56,209 nucleotides of DNA from Planctomycetaceae bacterium (lineage in GTDB: Bacteria; Planctomycetota; Planctomycetia; Pirellulales; Thermoguttaceae), in the NCBI GenBank assembly GCA_015062085.1, contig SUVI01000006.1:1-56209 (forward strand). The letters run 5' to 3'. The position numbers were made by a program, and so were the translations under genes. Shown piece after piece: positions 34,927 to 42,588 of this stretch. Numbering within the stretch: position 1 is the first letter of the stretch; every line of letters starts with the position of its first letter. The notes below the pieces were generated by a model that worked only from the letters and a program-made list of their open reading frames with translations, was not told the origin of the DNA and did no database searches.

Positions 34927-36678
34927 TTATCGGGAAAGCTCGACTTTTCCATGGATCTGTTGCGGAGAGACCGTTCCCCACTGCCGACTGTCTTCACTGA
35001 CGAAAAAATTATCTCCCACTACATAGTACCCCGACTCACACGGAAAATCAAGTGAAATTTTCGAGTTTTGGGCAAAATAGTGAAAATTCGTTAAAAATTT
35101 TTCCCAATATTCACCGCGGAAAAGAGCCAAGTGTTCGATTTGGACCTTTTTCTTTCCCCATGCCCAGATCCGAGCGGTGGACGAGTAATGGAAATTCGGC
35201 GTGCCGAGAACGGGAGACGGCTCTGCTGTTTCCGCGAGTGCGTCTTCATTTTCACTCGCTGTTTGCCGGCTGGAGTGGTCTGGGAGCTCTTCCTCTGGGA
35301 GCTCAAAGGTGATACTCTCTTTCTGCAGTTCCCCGTCGATGCTCAAACGGGCAAGCCCATCCAGCGTTGAGACCGTTACGCGGAGCGGCTGATCGGCGAA
35401 TCGGCTATTTTTTACATAGTTTGAATTTCTAGGAAGACAGTAGAGCGACACTCTCCTTTTTCCGCCTGCCAATGCGGGGAATGTGCCGTTTTGCGCCAAG
35501 TGCTCGATCTCGTCCCGGAGTACGTGAGTCGAAACTTCCCCAGACACCAAAATGAAAAAATGCTCTCCCTCCAGCGTTGGCAGAGAAACCGTCAGGTACT
35601 GCTCTGCGCAGAGGGGCATTTTCGCACTGAGGCACGTCTGCGTTGGGTGAAAGGTCTGTGTTGGGTGAAAGGTCTGCGTTGGGTGAAAGGTCTGCGTTGG
35701 GTGAAAGGTCTGTGTTGGGTGAGAGGTCTGTGTTGGGTGAGAGGTCTGCGGTTCTTGAAGTAGATGAAAGGTGCACTGGAGTTCGTCGATGGGGTAAATA
35801 GAATCGACTGGGCACTGCGTTCCATTTTCTGCCCGCATGTTCGTGATGGGCGCTGGTTCCATCCGACAGACCGGGACCCCAGTTTTTGAGGTGACGAAAC
35901 GGCCGCTCTGATGTGCGTAAAGGATCCCGACCGGTACCTGAGAGGAGAAAAGCCACCCTTTTTCCGTTGGGGTGAGACGCGTTTCGGTTTTTCCGTCAAC
36001 GCACTCTCCGCCGGGGTGTGGTCCTGCGCTAGGATACGGTTCCGCACCGGGGAGCGGTCCAGCGGAGATCGGGATCCATCGGGAAACGCCTTTGGGGCGG
36101 AAATCGTCAAGGTAGACCGGAATGCGCATCTGCTCCCAGCATTTGAGGGAACGGACCGCGCGGACCCCGTTTCGGTAGAGTGCGCCGTCCTGGATCTTCA
36201 GAACGTCTCCGGGAAGCCCAACGATCCGTTTGATGACTGGTCCTGTGGCATCGTTGGGAGTCAGGACGACGATGTCGTCGAGCTCGTATTTCGGCATCGG
36301 AGTCACTTTGAGGAGTTCACTGCAGCGGACTTCCTGCCGTGAGACTCTTCGCCAAGTTTCCGTTCTGCGTTCACGCTCATGAGTCAGCCAGCCGCAGTTG
36401 GGACAGATGGACGTTCCGGAGTTTGTCCTCGGTGCATGGAGGCCGCACTGTGAGCAGGTCTCGTAAATGGTTCCGCCGTCCAGCGTCGGCAGCATGGAGT
36501 TTCCGGAGACTTGAACTAGGATCGGTTTTCCGGCAGTTTTCCACTGGAGCATGAAGATGCAGAGTACGAGAGCGCAGACACCGGCGGCGAGCGCTCCGCC
36601 GATGAGCCGGAAAGACGGTACCGTGGACCTTTCCGCATCGCATTGGGATCTCGAAGATCTTTCGTTCGCGGGATTCAT
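34927..36678 (-). CDS. lepB: Signal peptidase I with zinc-ribbon insertion
   Basis: 583 aa, much longer than the usual 200-320. One N-terminal membrane helix (residues 25-44). Catalytic Ser61 is in SGNSMLPTL and the general-base Lys150 in GPVIKRIVGLPGD; the C-terminal box is YVVGDNFFVSEDSRQWGTV. Between Ser and Lys sits a four-Cys zinc ribbon (CSQC at 75-78, CPNC at 92-95). Residues about 190-520 are a large insertion containing about seven HPTQTF-type hexapeptides (35641-35747). It removes signal peptides of exported proteins at the outer face of the cytoplasmic membrane. Its ATG overlaps the stop of the exonuclease gene (ATGA). Start ATG 36678. Confidence 0.88.
   Translation of the reverse strand: MNPANERSSRSQCDAERSTVPSFRLIGGALAAGVCALVLCIFMLQWKTAGKPILVQVSGNSMLPTLDGGTIYETCSQCGLHAPRTNSGTSICPNCGWLTHERERRTETWRRVSRQEVRCSELLKVTPMPKYELDDIVVLTPNDATGPVIKRIVGLPGDVLKIQDGALYRNGVRAVRSLKCWEQMRIPVYLDDFRPKGVSRWIPISAGPLPGAEPYPSAGPHPGGECVDGKTETRLTPTEKGWLFSSQVPVGILYAHQSGRFVTSKTGVPVCRMEPAPITNMRAENGTQCPVDSIYPIDELQCTFHLLQEPQTSHPTQTSHPTQTFHPTQTFHPTQTFHPTQTFHPTQTCLSAKMPLCAEQYLTVSLPTLEGEHFFILVSGEVSTHVLRDEIEHLAQNGTFPALAGGKRRVSLYCLPRNSNYVKNSRFADQPLRVTVSTLDGLARLSIDGELQKESITFELPEEELPDHSSRQTASENEDALAETAEPSPVLGTPNFHYSSTARIWAWGKKKVQIEHLALFRGEYWEKFLTNFHYFAQNSKISLDFPCESGYYVVGDNFFVSEDSRQWGTVSPQQIHGKVELSR
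35641..35750. repeat. 18-bp array encoding HPTQTF
   Basis: Six to seven copies of an 18-bp unit (GGGTGAAAGGTCTGTGTT on the plus strand), in frame in lepB. Confidence 0.92.
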
Positions 36679-37730
36679 CTCTTTTCCTCTTTGGACTCTT
36701 TCGAGACTGCGTTCCCGGTTTTCTTTCGGGAAGAACGTTTTTTCTGCGGTTCCTGTGCCGTCGTATCCGCAGTCTCCGGCGCACTCATATCCGTATCGGA
36801 GTTTCGTTCTTGAATTTTAGCCGAAGACACCGTTTTTATCTCCTCTGCCGGCGTACTGCTTCGTGATCGCGGAGCCGTTGGCGGATCCGGTTCTGTGGAA
36901 CGATTTCGGTGCCATGGATCTTCCCAGCGTCCCCAATTTTCAAGGTAATGCCGGTATGCTGTGCATATTTCCGCTCTGTCTTCCAGCCACTTTCGTGCGG
37001 AATCGACCCGTTTCTGCTCTTCCGCAAGTGAGAGGTAGCCCATCATGACGCGAGTCCGGAGAAAAACGAAGTAGGTGTCGAGCACATCACAACGGCAATA
37101 GTCTTCGATCTCCTGAAAACGACCTTCCCGCCTCATGGTATCTGCCATTTCTCCGAGAACGTCCATCTTTCCCGGTTTTCCGATGAGGTTTGCTGCCAGA
37201 TCCAGACCGCCATTGAATCGCGTGGAACCAAAATTCGTGAAAAGCTCCAGAAGATCGATGTGCGCGGACTGATTGTACCTGCTTCGCGGCTGGTCGTAGT
37301 TCTTCGCAAGCGGCGAAAACCATCCGGGAATACTCAGACCAAAACGGAAAGCGGCGAGTTCCATAAGCGGAACGTCGAAAGTACGTCCGTTGAACGTCAC
37401 GAACGTTGGGCGTCCGTAGCGTTCCCAGCCGCGCCAGAAACGTTCGGTGATCTCCGCGGGAGACAGACTGACTTCACTTAGTGCTGCAATGTCGAGCAGC
37501 TCAAAATTTTCAGAGACTTTCGCCAGAACCACTGCCGTTGGAAGGTGAAATGTGTAGGGAATGAAATCCTTTCCGGTCTGAGTGCGCAGTTCTTCTTTCC
37601 AGCGGACGACGGCCTCATCCGGATCTTGGAAGAGACTTTCATCTTTCGGAAAGTGCAGCCTCGCCGCAAGCGGAGCATCGACAAACGACTCTACGTCGAA
37701 AACCAGGTAGCGAATGACAGGATCCGACAT
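36675..37730 (-). CDS. PolB-type 3'-5' exonuclease (PF10108-like)
   Basis: 351 aa. Residues 1-245 are a DEDDy-type 3'-5' exonuclease: YLVFDVESFVD (first Asp/Glu), PTFVTFNGRTFDVPLM, SAHIDLLE, and later DYCRCDVLDTYFVFLR, matching the predicted PolB-like exonuclease family; the rest is a charged, Lys-rich tail. Cytoplasmic, role unknown (DNA or RNA trimming). Start ATG 37730 follows AAGGATGAG; the frame to 37826 is not needed. First gene of a minus-strand set: it overlaps lepB by ATGA. There is no clear promoter in the 110 bp upstream, only a hairpin, so it may be read from the DUF1080 gene. Confidence 0.85.
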   Translation of the reverse strand: MSDPVIRYLVFDVESFVDAPLAARLHFPKDESLFQDPDEAVVRWKEELRTQTGKDFIPYTFHLPTAVVLAKVSENFELLDIAALSEVSLSPAEITERFWRGWERYGRPTFVTFNGRTFDVPLMELAAFRFGLSIPGWFSPLAKNYDQPRSRYNQSAHIDLLELFTNFGSTRFNGGLDLAANLIGKPGKMDVLGEMADTMRREGRFQEIEDYCRCDVLDTYFVFLRTRVMMGYLSLAEEQKRVDSARKWLEDRAEICTAYRHYLENWGRWEDPWHRNRSTEPDPPTAPRSRSSTPAEEIKTVSSAKIQERNSDTDMSAPETADTTAQEPQKKRSSRKKTGNAVSKESKEEKR

Positions 37731-37790
37731 GATCTCATCCTTGGTCAAATTGGAGAAACTTGAACTTAACTTGGGAAAGATCTCGCAATT

Positions 37791-37815
37791 CCCGGAGCTG
37801 GCAGGAGTCTCCGGG
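37791..37815 (-). terminator. Hairpin after the DUF1080 gene
   Basis: Perfect 7-bp stem CCCGGAG / CTCCGGG with an 11-nt loop, between the DUF1080 gene and the exonuclease. It lacks a T-tract, so full termination is uncertain. Confidence 0.5.
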
Positions 37816-37840
37816 ATGCGATCCATCGTGTTTTAAAAGG

Positions 37841-38557
37841 TCAGTTCAATTTTTTCAGGAAAACGTTTTTGAATTGAACTTTCATCGGCGGGCCGACGTG
37901 GAGCTGGAAACCGAGAAGCCCGCTGAAACGTGCAGCATCGTCTTCGTCGATGACTTCGGAGACTTTGAAACCGTTGATGTACTGCGTGCAGACATTCCCT
38001 TTTGCGACGATCCGGTAGGTATTCCAACCGTTCAGATCGATGTGGGTAAGGAGTTCTGCTTTGTCGCCGACTTTGCCTGTCACGTTCGGTTTCCCATTTT
38101 TGTCAAGGGTAGTCTGCTGACCGCGCTGGCAGAGAATGCCGCGGTAGTTTTCACCGTAGACGATCCCCATGTGCGGAACGCCAGCGATATCCCCTTGGTA
38201 TCCGCCCATGCTCCACGGTTTTCCTGGATTCATGAACGCGCGATACTGAATGCCCGAGTTGCCGTTGAAGAGGCGGAAATCGACCTCAAGCTCAAAGTCT
38301 GCGATCTCGCCGTCTTTCCAGATCAGGAACGTGTTGTACTTGATGGGGTGCTCCGGAGTCGAAATACCGGTGAGGCATCCATCCTGCACGGACCAGTACG
38401 TCGGATCGCCGTCCCAGCCGTTGAGCGTTTTACCGTCAAAGAGGGAAACGAAACCTTCCGGAGCCGCTTTGTCCGCCGGCACTTTATCGCTGGCGAATGC
38501 GGAAGCGGAGAGGGTGAGGGCCGCGAGGCTCAGTAACAGAGTTAAGGTGGATTTCAT
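37841..38557 (-). CDS. Secreted DUF1080 protein (3-keto-disaccharide hydrolase family)
   Basis: 238 aa. A clean Sec signal (LTLLLSLAALTLSASAFAS). The rest is one DUF1080 domain, a concanavalin-like beta sandwich: GFVSLFDGKTLNGWDGDPTYW, FLIWKDGEIADFELEVDFRL, NSGIQYRAF, and GFQLHVGPPMKVQFKNVFLK. Some members hydrolyse 3-keto-glycosides after FAD oxidoreductases; that fits the secreted FAD oxidoreductase at 15852, though not next to it. ATG 38557 is preceded by AAAGGATG; the promoter lies about 215 nt upstream, giving a long leader. Confidence 0.88.
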   Translation of the reverse strand: MKSTLTLLLSLAALTLSASAFASDKVPADKAAPEGFVSLFDGKTLNGWDGDPTYWSVQDGCLTGISTPEHPIKYNTFLIWKDGEIADFELEVDFRLFNGNSGIQYRAFMNPGKPWSMGGYQGDIAGVPHMGIVYGENYRGILCQRGQQTTLDKNGKPNVTGKVGDKAELLTHIDLNGWNTYRIVAKGNVCTQYINGFKVSEVIDEDDAARFSGLLGFQLHVGPPMKVQFKNVFLKKLN

Positions 38558-38770
38558 GATTCATCCTTTCTATCGATTAATGGGGGAGTCGGGGGGAATG
38601 TGTGATTGGAAAACGGCTTGGATCGTCCGCGGAAGGGAAATCAGCGCCAAGTGCAGGAAAGTTGACCGAACCGCTGGGGGAACCGCACTCTTGTGCAGCC
38701 GCACTGTGGCACAGCTCGTGCATCTGTGGGGGGCCCCGTGGAAATTGGAGACCGAAATGCCGTTTCTTTT

Positions 38771-38798
38771 ATTTTATCCGTATCTGCCATTTTTTCAA
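38771..38798 (-). promoter_or_regulatory. Promoter of the DUF1080 gene
   Basis: TTGAAA (38793-38798), 16-bp spacer, TAAAAT (38771-38776) on the minus strand. Confidence 0.7.
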
Positions 38799-38901
38799 GG
38801 TATCCGAGGGGAATTTTTTCTTCCTTTTCGTTAAAAAGGAGGAAAAAACGGAAAATTTGGAAGATTTTATGAAAGATTCCCGTTTTTTTTGACCAAAACA
38901 T

Positions 38902-38930
38902 TCGACAAAACAGAAAAAGTATGGTAAACT
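38902..38930 (+). promoter_or_regulatory. Promoter of the 39056 gene
   Basis: TCGACA at 38902-38907, 17-bp spacer, TAAACT at 38925-38930. Confidence 0.45.
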
Positions 38931-39055
38931 TTGAGTAAAGAGCAAACTTTGGCAGTCATGACATTCCGTTTTGACTGCGAAATTGAAAATGGATCAGGAC
39001 CCGTGCGCGTCAGTTTTGTACAAAACGGCGAGCCTTCGGATTTAAGGGATTTTTC

Positions 39056-41032
39056 ATGCACTCAGTGAAACAGTTTATTTTGGGACCGGAACGTGGATTT
39101 TTGGCAGTCAGCCGTGGGATCGAGAACGTGGATCTGACAGAAATCGTTCACTGGTCGGCTAGACGCGGCGATCTGCTTTCGTCTGGACCAATGGCGCATA
39201 GCTGGAATTTCCACCTCCTGCCTACCGGAATGTACTGTCTGAGCCGGACGAGTTCTCTTTCGCTTCTTTTTCGGCAAGAGGATCCGAAAGAGGTCTTCAC
39301 GCATGGACTGCTGGTGCCTCCGGGACTTTTAAAGGACTACGCAAATAATCCAGTTTCCCTGATCCGGCATTTGGAAAAACTTGGGCTTTGGCGTGCCGGG
39401 ATCGAGGTGACTCGGCTTCTTCTTGAGCAGAATGAGCAGGAGCCTGAACGTGCGGAGCAGAACGGTGAGCAGAACGGTGAGCAGAGCGGTGAGCAGAGCG
39501 GTGAGCTGAACGGTGAGCTGAACGGTGAGCTGAACGGTGAGCTGAACGGTGAGCTGAACGGTGAGCAGAACGGTGAGCTGAACGGTGAGCTGAACGGTGA
39601 GCTGAACGGTGAGCTGAACGGTGAGCTGAACGGTGAGCAGAACGGTGAGCAGAACGGTGAAGAGCCGGAGGCCGGTGTCGTTGGACTTTCCGGAAAAACT
39701 TGCCAGGGAGAAGCGGAAAGAAACTTTTTCGGGATCTGGAAAGACGCTGACGAATGCGTTGCAGAGAGCTTGGGTGCCGCAGAATGCTTGGGGCTTCCGG
39801 AGGGCGTAGAAGAGGAATGTTCGAGTATCGAACGCGGCGCAGGAATGGAGATGTTCTTGGCGATGGATCCGGAAGATGAAGAGGAAGAGTTCGTCCAGCT
39901 GCCCGAAGATATGCCGATCCTGCGAACTCTGACGATGGACGGCGGTGCGGAACCCGTTCGAATGGAGACGCTCAATGGGATCGCACGCACGACAGGGATC
40001 CGGCGTTTTAGTACGATCTTGGATCAGATCCTCGGAAACTTCACGACCATCCTGACGGGGCGTGCCGTGCCGGAAATGCTCCTGGAGGCACTTTTGGATG
40101 TTCTGCCGGTCGAATGCCGTCTGGAATTTTCTTTTTCCACAGGATTGAGATTTTCAGAAAATCGGCTTTTCCGTATCGTTTTTATAGGCGATTCGTCCGA
40201 GGAAGACGAGAGGATCCGGCACGAGTTCCGCCTTCCGATGATCTCTTCTTCCAGCGTTTCACTCATGCAGGATCTGCTATTGCCCGCTCTTCGGAATCGC
40301 TGGTCCATGTTCATCGCGACGCTTTTTGAGCAAAATATGGAGAATGTCTGGGTGGAGATTGCTATTCTGGATGAAACTTCCGACTTGTCAGAACTTTCTC
40401 GGCGTGCGCGATTTTGGTTTCGGAAACTTGGGCTGGAAGGCATCTACCAGAAAATTCGTGAGACTCGGCAAAATGCGTCTCGAGACAGTACGGGGATCTA
40501 CGAGGTCCTTCAGAAGCGGGTCTCTTCGCCGGAAGCAGCGCGAAATATCGTTGCGTCGCTCTTGGGGGCGGCGGAACTGAAAAATGCGGAGCGGTTTGCA
40601 GGTGAGATCGCGGCGGAACCGTGTGCAGGGATGGAGCGAAGTACAGACTCCTGGCGTTCTCGGAATGGTGCTGCTGGGGCACCATGCGCAGAGAGCGATC
40701 CATCGGAAAGCCGGATACTGCGGAAGGAATTGGAAGTTCCTCAGAAGGCCGTCAATTACTATCTCGCGACTCTTTCGGAAGCGATGCATGGAAATCCGCT
40801 GGCGCAGAACCACATGAAACGCGTTTTTCGTGATATTACGGAGGCTTTTCCTGAAAAAATGCAGGAGGAAGCCTCTGAGATCCTGCTTCGAGAAGGAATG
40901 CGAAGCTGGAATGAAGAACATTACGCGACCCAGAATCGTTCTTGGCGTCAGGTCGAAGAAATGGTCGATACTCTCTCCGTGATGCTGAATCTCGTGGAGA
41001 CGGGAAATTCGAAAAATGGCGAGGGAAATTGA
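39056..41032 (+). CDS. Repeat-bearing protein, possibly GTPase-associated (GAP1-like)
   Basis: 658 aa, no firm family. The N-terminus (KQFILGPERGFLAVSRGI, IVHWSARRGDLL, FHLLPTGMYCLSRTSS) recalls from memory the N-terminal domain of GTPase-associated protein 1, but I cannot confirm it. An NGEL/NGEQ tetrapeptide array fills residues about 135-203. After an acidic linker, residues about 300-460 form an alpha/beta region (RFSTILDQILGNFTTILTG, LLDVLPVECRLEFSFSTGL); then helices to the C-terminus (EAMHGNPLAQNHMKRV). No signal or membrane segment, so cytoplasmic. The gene is monocistronic with its own promoter. If related to GTPases, its partner could be the P-loop protein at 24568. Confidence 0.5.
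   Translation: MHSVKQFILGPERGFLAVSRGIENVDLTEIVHWSARRGDLLSSGPMAHSWNFHLLPTGMYCLSRTSSLSLLFRQEDPKEVFTHGLLVPPGLLKDYANNPVSLIRHLEKLGLWRAGIEVTRLLLEQNEQEPERAEQNGEQNGEQSGEQSGELNGELNGELNGELNGELNGEQNGELNGELNGELNGELNGELNGEQNGEQNGEEPEAGVVGLSGKTCQGEAERNFFGIWKDADECVAESLGAAECLGLPEGVEEECSSIERGAGMEMFLAMDPEDEEEEFVQLPEDMPILRTLTMDGGAEPVRMETLNGIARTTGIRRFSTILDQILGNFTTILTGRAVPEMLLEALLDVLPVECRLEFSFSTGLRFSENRLFRIVFIGDSSEEDERIRHEFRLPMISSSSVSLMQDLLLPALRNRWSMFIATLFEQNMENVWVEIAILDETSDLSELSRRARFWFRKLGLEGIYQKIRETRQNASRDSTGIYEVLQKRVSSPEAARNIVASLLGAAELKNAERFAGEIAAEPCAGMERSTDSWRSRNGAAGAPCAESDPSESRILRKELEVPQKAVNYYLATLSEAMHGNPLAQNHMKRVFRDITEAFPEKMQEEASEILLREGMRSWNEEHYATQNRSWRQVEEMVDTLSVMLNLVETGNSKNGEGN
39455..39664. repeat. 12-bp array encoding NGEL/NGEQ
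   Basis: About 17 copies of a 12-bp unit (GGTGAGCTGAAC or GGTGAGCAGAAC), in frame in the 39056 gene. The C/T-A alternation at one position makes Leu or Gln. Confidence 0.95.
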
Positions 41033-41202
41033 CGCAGACGGACGCAGACGGACGCAGACGGACGCAGACGGATGCGGAACGGATGCGGAACGGATGCGGA
41101 ACGGATGCGGAACGGATGCGGAACGGATGCGGAACGGATGCGGAACGGATGCGGAACGGATACGGAACGGATACGGAACGGATGCGGAACGGATGCGGAA
41201 CG
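41031..41202. repeat. 10-bp then 11-bp tandem array
   Basis: Four copies of a 10-bp unit (GACGCAGACG) from the last bases of the 39056 stop codon, followed by about twelve copies of an 11-bp unit (GATGCGGAACG), two of them with TAC for TGC. The period change and lengths not divisible by 3 mean it is noncoding. Confidence 0.95.
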
Positions 41203-41442
41203 GAAATTTTTGAAAACGGACTGATGTCCGGACTCGCGGTGTCCGATATGTGAACCAAAGAGCGGCGTTTTTGGGAAAAACCGAACTTTAGGAAACCTCG
41301 CGGAATTTCAGTCTAACGTTGATGGATGCCTGGTGCCGGAAGTAAGGTTGATGAAGAGGCTGGCGTGATTTGGCGGGAATGTTTTCACAACAGGCCGCCG
41401 CTGTGCCGATTTTTTTGTTTTTTTGAATAGGAGTTTTTCAGA
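41033..41442 (+). other. Intergenic region with minisatellite, before cysQ
   Basis: 410 bp: the 10/11-bp array (41031-41202), then a short CGGAC/GTCCG hairpin near 41216-41230, and about 190 bp of leader. I see no good promoter; a GGCGG/CCGCC stem at 41374-41400 followed by T residues could be an attenuator. The start of cysQ has TAGGAG upstream. Confidence 0.6.
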
Positions 41443-42456
41443 ATGAACCTGATTCAGCCCATCCTTTCTGTTTTGCGTGAGGCTGCCGATCTGACGAGCC
41501 GGATCCAGAACGATTTTATTACTCCCGCAACTTGGGAGAAAAAAGATAAATCACCGGTCACGGTCGGCGACTTGGCCGTTCAGGCACTCGTGGCTGCTCG
41601 TTTGGAGGAATCGTGCCCGGAGATCCCGCTCATTGCAGAAGAATCCGCGGATCTGCTTCTTTCTGAAGACGGGAAACGTTTTCTCGCGATCCTGCTTCAG
41701 TATCTTGAGAAGTATCTTCCAGGTGTCTCAGCGGAAAAGATCGTGGGCTGGATATCCCGTGGAAAAAATGATGATTCCCTCAAAGACGCACCGCGTTTCT
41801 GGACTCTGGATCCTATTGACGGCACGAAAGGCTTTCTCCGTAAAGAGCAGTATGCTACGGCTTTGGCTCTCGTCGAAAATGGTGAGGTCACGTTCGGATC
41901 CCTCGGACTGCCAAATCTGACCTGGCAGAAAGAAACGCACGATTTCTCGACGGAAAAGCCCGAAATCGGGAAACCTTTCGGCTCGCTTTTGTATGCAAAA
42001 CGCGGAATGGGAACGTGGATCTCGACTCTTGATGGTTCCGATTTTGAACGTCTGCACGTCTCGGATCATGCCGATCCGAAAGACGCTTCTGTCCTCCGTT
42101 CCGTCGAATCAGGGCACACGAATCTGAGTCAAATGGATATTTTGTGTCAAAAGATCGGAGTGTCGGGCGTGGTCGCAATGGATTCGCAGGCAAAATACGC
42201 GGTGCTTGCTGCAGGGAAAAGCGACCTCCTCTTCCGACTCATTTCATCCAAAATGCCCGACTACAAAGAAAAAATCTGGGATCAGGCTGCCGGTTCGATC
42301 ATTGTGGAAGAGGCGGGCGGAAGGATCACGGATCTGGATGGGAGGAATTTGGATTTCTCGTACGGTTCCATGCTGCTGGATAATCGCGGGATCTGTGCGT
42401 CAAATGGCGAGCTGCATGAACTCGCACTCGAAGCCATTCTCGATATTCATGCGTGA
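41443..42456 (+). CDS. cysQ: 3'(2'),5'-bisphosphate nucleotidase (CysQ/Hal2-like)
   Basis: 337 aa, inositol monophosphatase superfamily, Mg2+-dependent, usually lithium-sensitive. It dephosphorylates 3'-phosphoadenosine 5'-phosphate, the by-product of sulfate assimilation, to AMP. Signatures: DKSPVTVGDLAVQ, the metal-binding Glu in LIAEESADLL, WTLDPIDGTKGF near residue 124, and WDQAAGSIIVEEAGG near 285. The substitution pattern and length fit the Hal2-type subgroup rather than SuhB. Start ATG 41443 has TAGGAG 10 nt upstream. Sulfur link: metY also lies in this window but 27 kb away. The gene ends in its own terminator. Confidence 0.85.
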   Translation: MNLIQPILSVLREAADLTSRIQNDFITPATWEKKDKSPVTVGDLAVQALVAARLEESCPEIPLIAEESADLLLSEDGKRFLAILLQYLEKYLPGVSAEKIVGWISRGKNDDSLKDAPRFWTLDPIDGTKGFLRKEQYATALALVENGEVTFGSLGLPNLTWQKETHDFSTEKPEIGKPFGSLLYAKRGMGTWISTLDGSDFERLHVSDHADPKDASVLRSVESGHTNLSQMDILCQKIGVSGVVAMDSQAKYAVLAAGKSDLLFRLISSKMPDYKEKIWDQAAGSIIVEEAGGRITDLDGRNLDFSYGSMLLDNRGICASNGELHELALEAILDIHA

Positions 42457-42485
42457 TCCCGGACAAAGTTCAGATTTTTGATGAG

Positions 42486-42517
42486 AAAAGCCGCTCTTTT
42501 CGGAGCGGCTTTTTTTA
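42486..42517 (+). terminator. Intrinsic terminator after cysQ
   Basis: Stem AAAAGCCGCTC / GAGCGGCTTTT, 6-nt loop, followed by T residues. Confidence 0.92.
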
Positions 42518-42588
42518 GTGCGGCTTTGGGATGGTGTGAGCGGCGTTTTCTCGAGCCTTCTCGATCCTGCCATCCTGCGCAGAAACAG

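Larger units (their letters stand above)
38558..39055. other. Divergent intergenic region with two promoters
   Basis: 498 bp. Contains the minus promoter for the DUF1080 gene (38771-38798) and the plus promoter for the 39056 gene (38902-38930). I see no gene or repeat in the rest; the DUF1080 leader of about 210 nt is GC-rich without an obvious riboswitch. Confidence 0.6.
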
